From the NCBI GenBank assembly GCA_011523195.1, contig WTHH01000386.1, forward strand, positions 1 through 17,081: 17,081 nucleotides of DNA, read 5' to 3'. This document shows positions 15,324 to 17,081 of the stretch, one piece after another. The notes below the pieces were generated by a model. The model had not been told where the DNA came from, searched no databases, and saw nothing but the letters and a program-made list of their open reading frames with translations. The stretch comes from Verrucomicrobiales bacterium. Lineage in GTDB: Bacteria > Verrucomicrobiota > Verrucomicrobiia > Limisphaerales > UBA1096. Every line of letters starts with the position of its first letter. Within the stretch, counting starts at the first letter, position 1. The position numbers were made by a program, and so were the translations under genes.

Positions 15324-17081
15324 ATGACAGCCATATTGGAACATAACAAGGAGATCAACTCGCCGGACCGTGAGTATTCGCTCGAGCGAACACGCAACAT
15401 CGGAATCGCCGCGCATATTGATGCAGGCAAGACCACGACCACGGAGCGAGTCCTCTTCTACACCGGTTTCATGCACAAGATCGGTGAGGTGCACGACGGC
15501 AATACCGTCACTGACTGGATGGAGCAGGAACGTGAACGTGGAATCACCATTACCTCCGCCGCCACCACATGCTTCTGGAAACAACGCGAGGAGGGCATCA
15601 CCAAGCTATTTACGGACATCGACAATCGCGTCAACATCATCGACACCCCCGGACACGTGGACTTCACCGCAGAGGTGGAGCGTTCCATGCGTGTGCTTGA
15701 CGGGGCCGTGGCCGTCTTCTGCGGTGTGGCCGGTGTGCAACCCCAGTCCGAGACCGTCTGGCGCCAGGCCACCAAGTACAACGTCCCACGAATCGCGTTC
15801 ATCAACAAGATGGACCGCACCGGGGCCGACTTTAACAATGCCGTCGGCGACCTCCGCAACAAGCTCGGAGCCGAGGCGCACCCGGTGGGCATCCCGGTCG
15901 GGGCTGAAGATCAGCTCCGCGGCGTGGTGGATGTCGTCAACCAAAAGGCCCTGATTTACGACCCGGACGACGAGACCGGCATCAAGTATGAGATCACCGA
16001 AATTCCGGATGATTTGAAGGATGAAGCGTCTATGGCCTTGGAGCAGCTAGTTGAGGCAGTCTCCAACCTTGACGACGAGGTTGCCGAGTTGATCCTTGAG
16101 GAAAAACCGGTGACACCGGAAGTCCTCAAGACCGCCATCCGCCGTCTGACCTGCTCGCTCAAGTTCGTGCCGGTGCTCGGCGGTTCTGCCTTCAAGAACA
16201 AGGGCGTGCAGCCGCTGATGGACGCCGTGGTGGATTATCTCCCGTCACCGCTGGACATCCCGCCTGCCACGGCAGTCGAGGCTCACGACGAGAAAACAGA
16301 GGTCACCGTCAAGCCGGATGACAACGGCAAATTCTGCTCACTGGCATTCAAGCTCTGGACTGACCCGTTCGTGGGCAAGCTCGTTTTCCTCCGCGTGTAC
16401 TCAGGCCAGATCAACAAGGGCGACACCATTTACAATCCCCGCACCCGCAAGCGTGACCGCGTCAGCCGTCTGATCATGCTGCAGGCTGATAAGCGAACCG
16501 ATGTTGACACGATCTACTCCGGTGACATCGCCGCGATAGTGGGACTTAAGAACGTCACCACCGGTGATACACTTTGCGACAAGGAACTTGACGTGATGCT
16601 CGAGCCGCCGACCTTCCCGGAGCCGGTGATCTCGATGGCCGTGGAGCCAAATTCCAGCGGCGACCGCGAAAAGATGTCCGAGGCGCTGCAACGACTTTCC
16701 GAGGAAGACCCGACCTTCCGGATGTTCACCAACGAAGAGACCGGCCAGTTGATCATTGCCGGCATGGGTGAGTTGCATCTGGACATTATCCGCGACCGCA
16801 TGTTGCGCGAGTTCAAGGTGGAGGCCACCGTGGGTGCTCCGCAGATTTCCTACCGCGAAGCCATCACTGCCCCGGCAGAGGGCGAAGGCAAGTTCGTCCG
16901 CCAGTCCGGCGGTCGTGGTCAGTACGGCCACGCGATCATCAACATCGCACCGAACGAGCGAGGCAAGGGTATCGAGGTCGAGAACAAGATTGTCGGCGGT
17001 GTCATCCCGAAGGAATATCACAACGCCGTGGAGGCCGGCATTCGCGAGGCCATCGCCGGTGGTGTGCTGGCCGGATACCCG
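15324..17081 (+). CDS. fusA: Elongation factor G, C-terminus cut by window edge
   Basis: EF-G is the GTPase that drives translocation and, with RRF, ribosome recycling. 586 codons are present without a stop up to the window edge; full proteins are about 700 residues, so most of domains IV-V lies outside. The P-loop AHIDAGKTT (30-38), canonical switch I RGITI (72-76), switch II DTPGH (107-111), NKMD (161-164) and a G5-like GSAFKNKG are all standard. Later segments GMGELHLDIIRDR and the domain IV start SYREAI and SGGRGQYGHA are clear. The ATG at 15324 gives an N-terminal extension of about 20 residues before the conserved SLERTRNIGI. It is preceded by A-rich sequence without a binding site. Its intact RGITI contrasts with the altered motif of the EF-Tu encoded upstream. 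Confidence 0.97.
   Translation, partial: MTAILEHNKEINSPDREYSLERTRNIGIAAHIDAGKTTTTERVLFYTGFMHKIGEVHDGNTVTDWMEQERERGITITSAATTCFWKQREEGITKLFTDIDNRVNIIDTPGHVDFTAEVERSMRVLDGAVAVFCGVAGVQPQSETVWRQATKYNVPRIAFINKMDRTGADFNNAVGDLRNKLGAEAHPVGIPVGAEDQLRGVVDVVNQKALIYDPDDETGIKYEITEIPDDLKDEASMALEQLVEAVSNLDDEVAELILEEKPVTPEVLKTAIRRLTCSLKFVPVLGGSAFKNKGVQPLMDAVVDYLPSPLDIPPATAVEAHDEKTEVTVKPDDNGKFCSLAFKLWTDPFVGKLVFLRVYSGQINKGDTIYNPRTRKRDRVSRLIMLQADKRTDVDTIYSGDIAAIVGLKNVTTGDTLCDKELDVMLEPPTFPEPVISMAVEPNSSGDREKMSEALQRLSEEDPTFRMFTNEETGQLIIAGMGELHLDIIRDRMLREFKVEATVGAPQISYREAITAPAEGEGKFVRQSGGRGQYGHAIINIAPNERGKGIEVENKIVGGVIPKEYHNAVEAGIREAIAGGVLAGYP

Overview
The window is a conserved bacterial housekeeping locus, all on the + strand. 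Gene order is: a protein cut by the left edge, tRNA-Thr, tuf, tRNA-Trp, tRNA-Ser, secE, nusG, rplK, rplA, rplJ, rplL, rpoB, rpoC, rpsL, rpsG, and fusA cut by the right edge. Coding is dense and GC-rich, and the longest non-coding gap is about 200 bases. The best guess for the host is a member of the Verrucomicrobiota or a close relative in the PVC superphylum. Three things point that way: an RpoB N-terminus that reads like the chlamydial/verrucomicrobial type, the tRNA-Thr–tuf–tRNA-Trp–secE–nusG order I recall from chlamydiae, and a DUF3500-like exported protein next door. This is recognition from memory, not a database result.

Layout. Bases 1-914 hold the C-terminal bulk of a DUF3500-like protein whose visible N-terminus looks like the end of a signal peptide. 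Bases 915-1102 hold a strong-looking promoter (TTGACG, 17-base spacer, TAGATT) directly behind T- and A-tracts that look like an UP element. Bases 1103-2669 hold three tRNAs around tuf. Bases 2704-5936 encode the secretion, antitermination and 50S stalk genes. Bases 6141-14173 encode the two large RNA polymerase subunits. Bases 14315-17081 begin a str-type cluster (S12, S7, EF-G).

How the genes work together. EF-Tu and EF-G deliver tRNA and translocate on the L11/L1/L10/L12 part of the ribosome encoded here. S12 and S7 form part of the 30S decoding and head regions. NusG joins the polymerase made by rpoB and rpoC to the ribosome. SecE anchors the protein export channel. The rplJ-rplL, rplL-rpoB, rpoC-rpsL and rpsG-fusA gaps all contain strong hairpins, so relative output of L12, polymerase and the str genes is probably tuned inside one long transcript.

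I found no new gene system. The points most worth a second look are: a tandem palindrome built on CTTGGCCAAG found just after two stop codons and over-represented in the window; an EF-Tu whose switch I and G5 motifs depart from the near-universal forms; a predicted three-way-junction RNA between rplJ and rplL; and a general lack of Shine-Dalgarno sequences.
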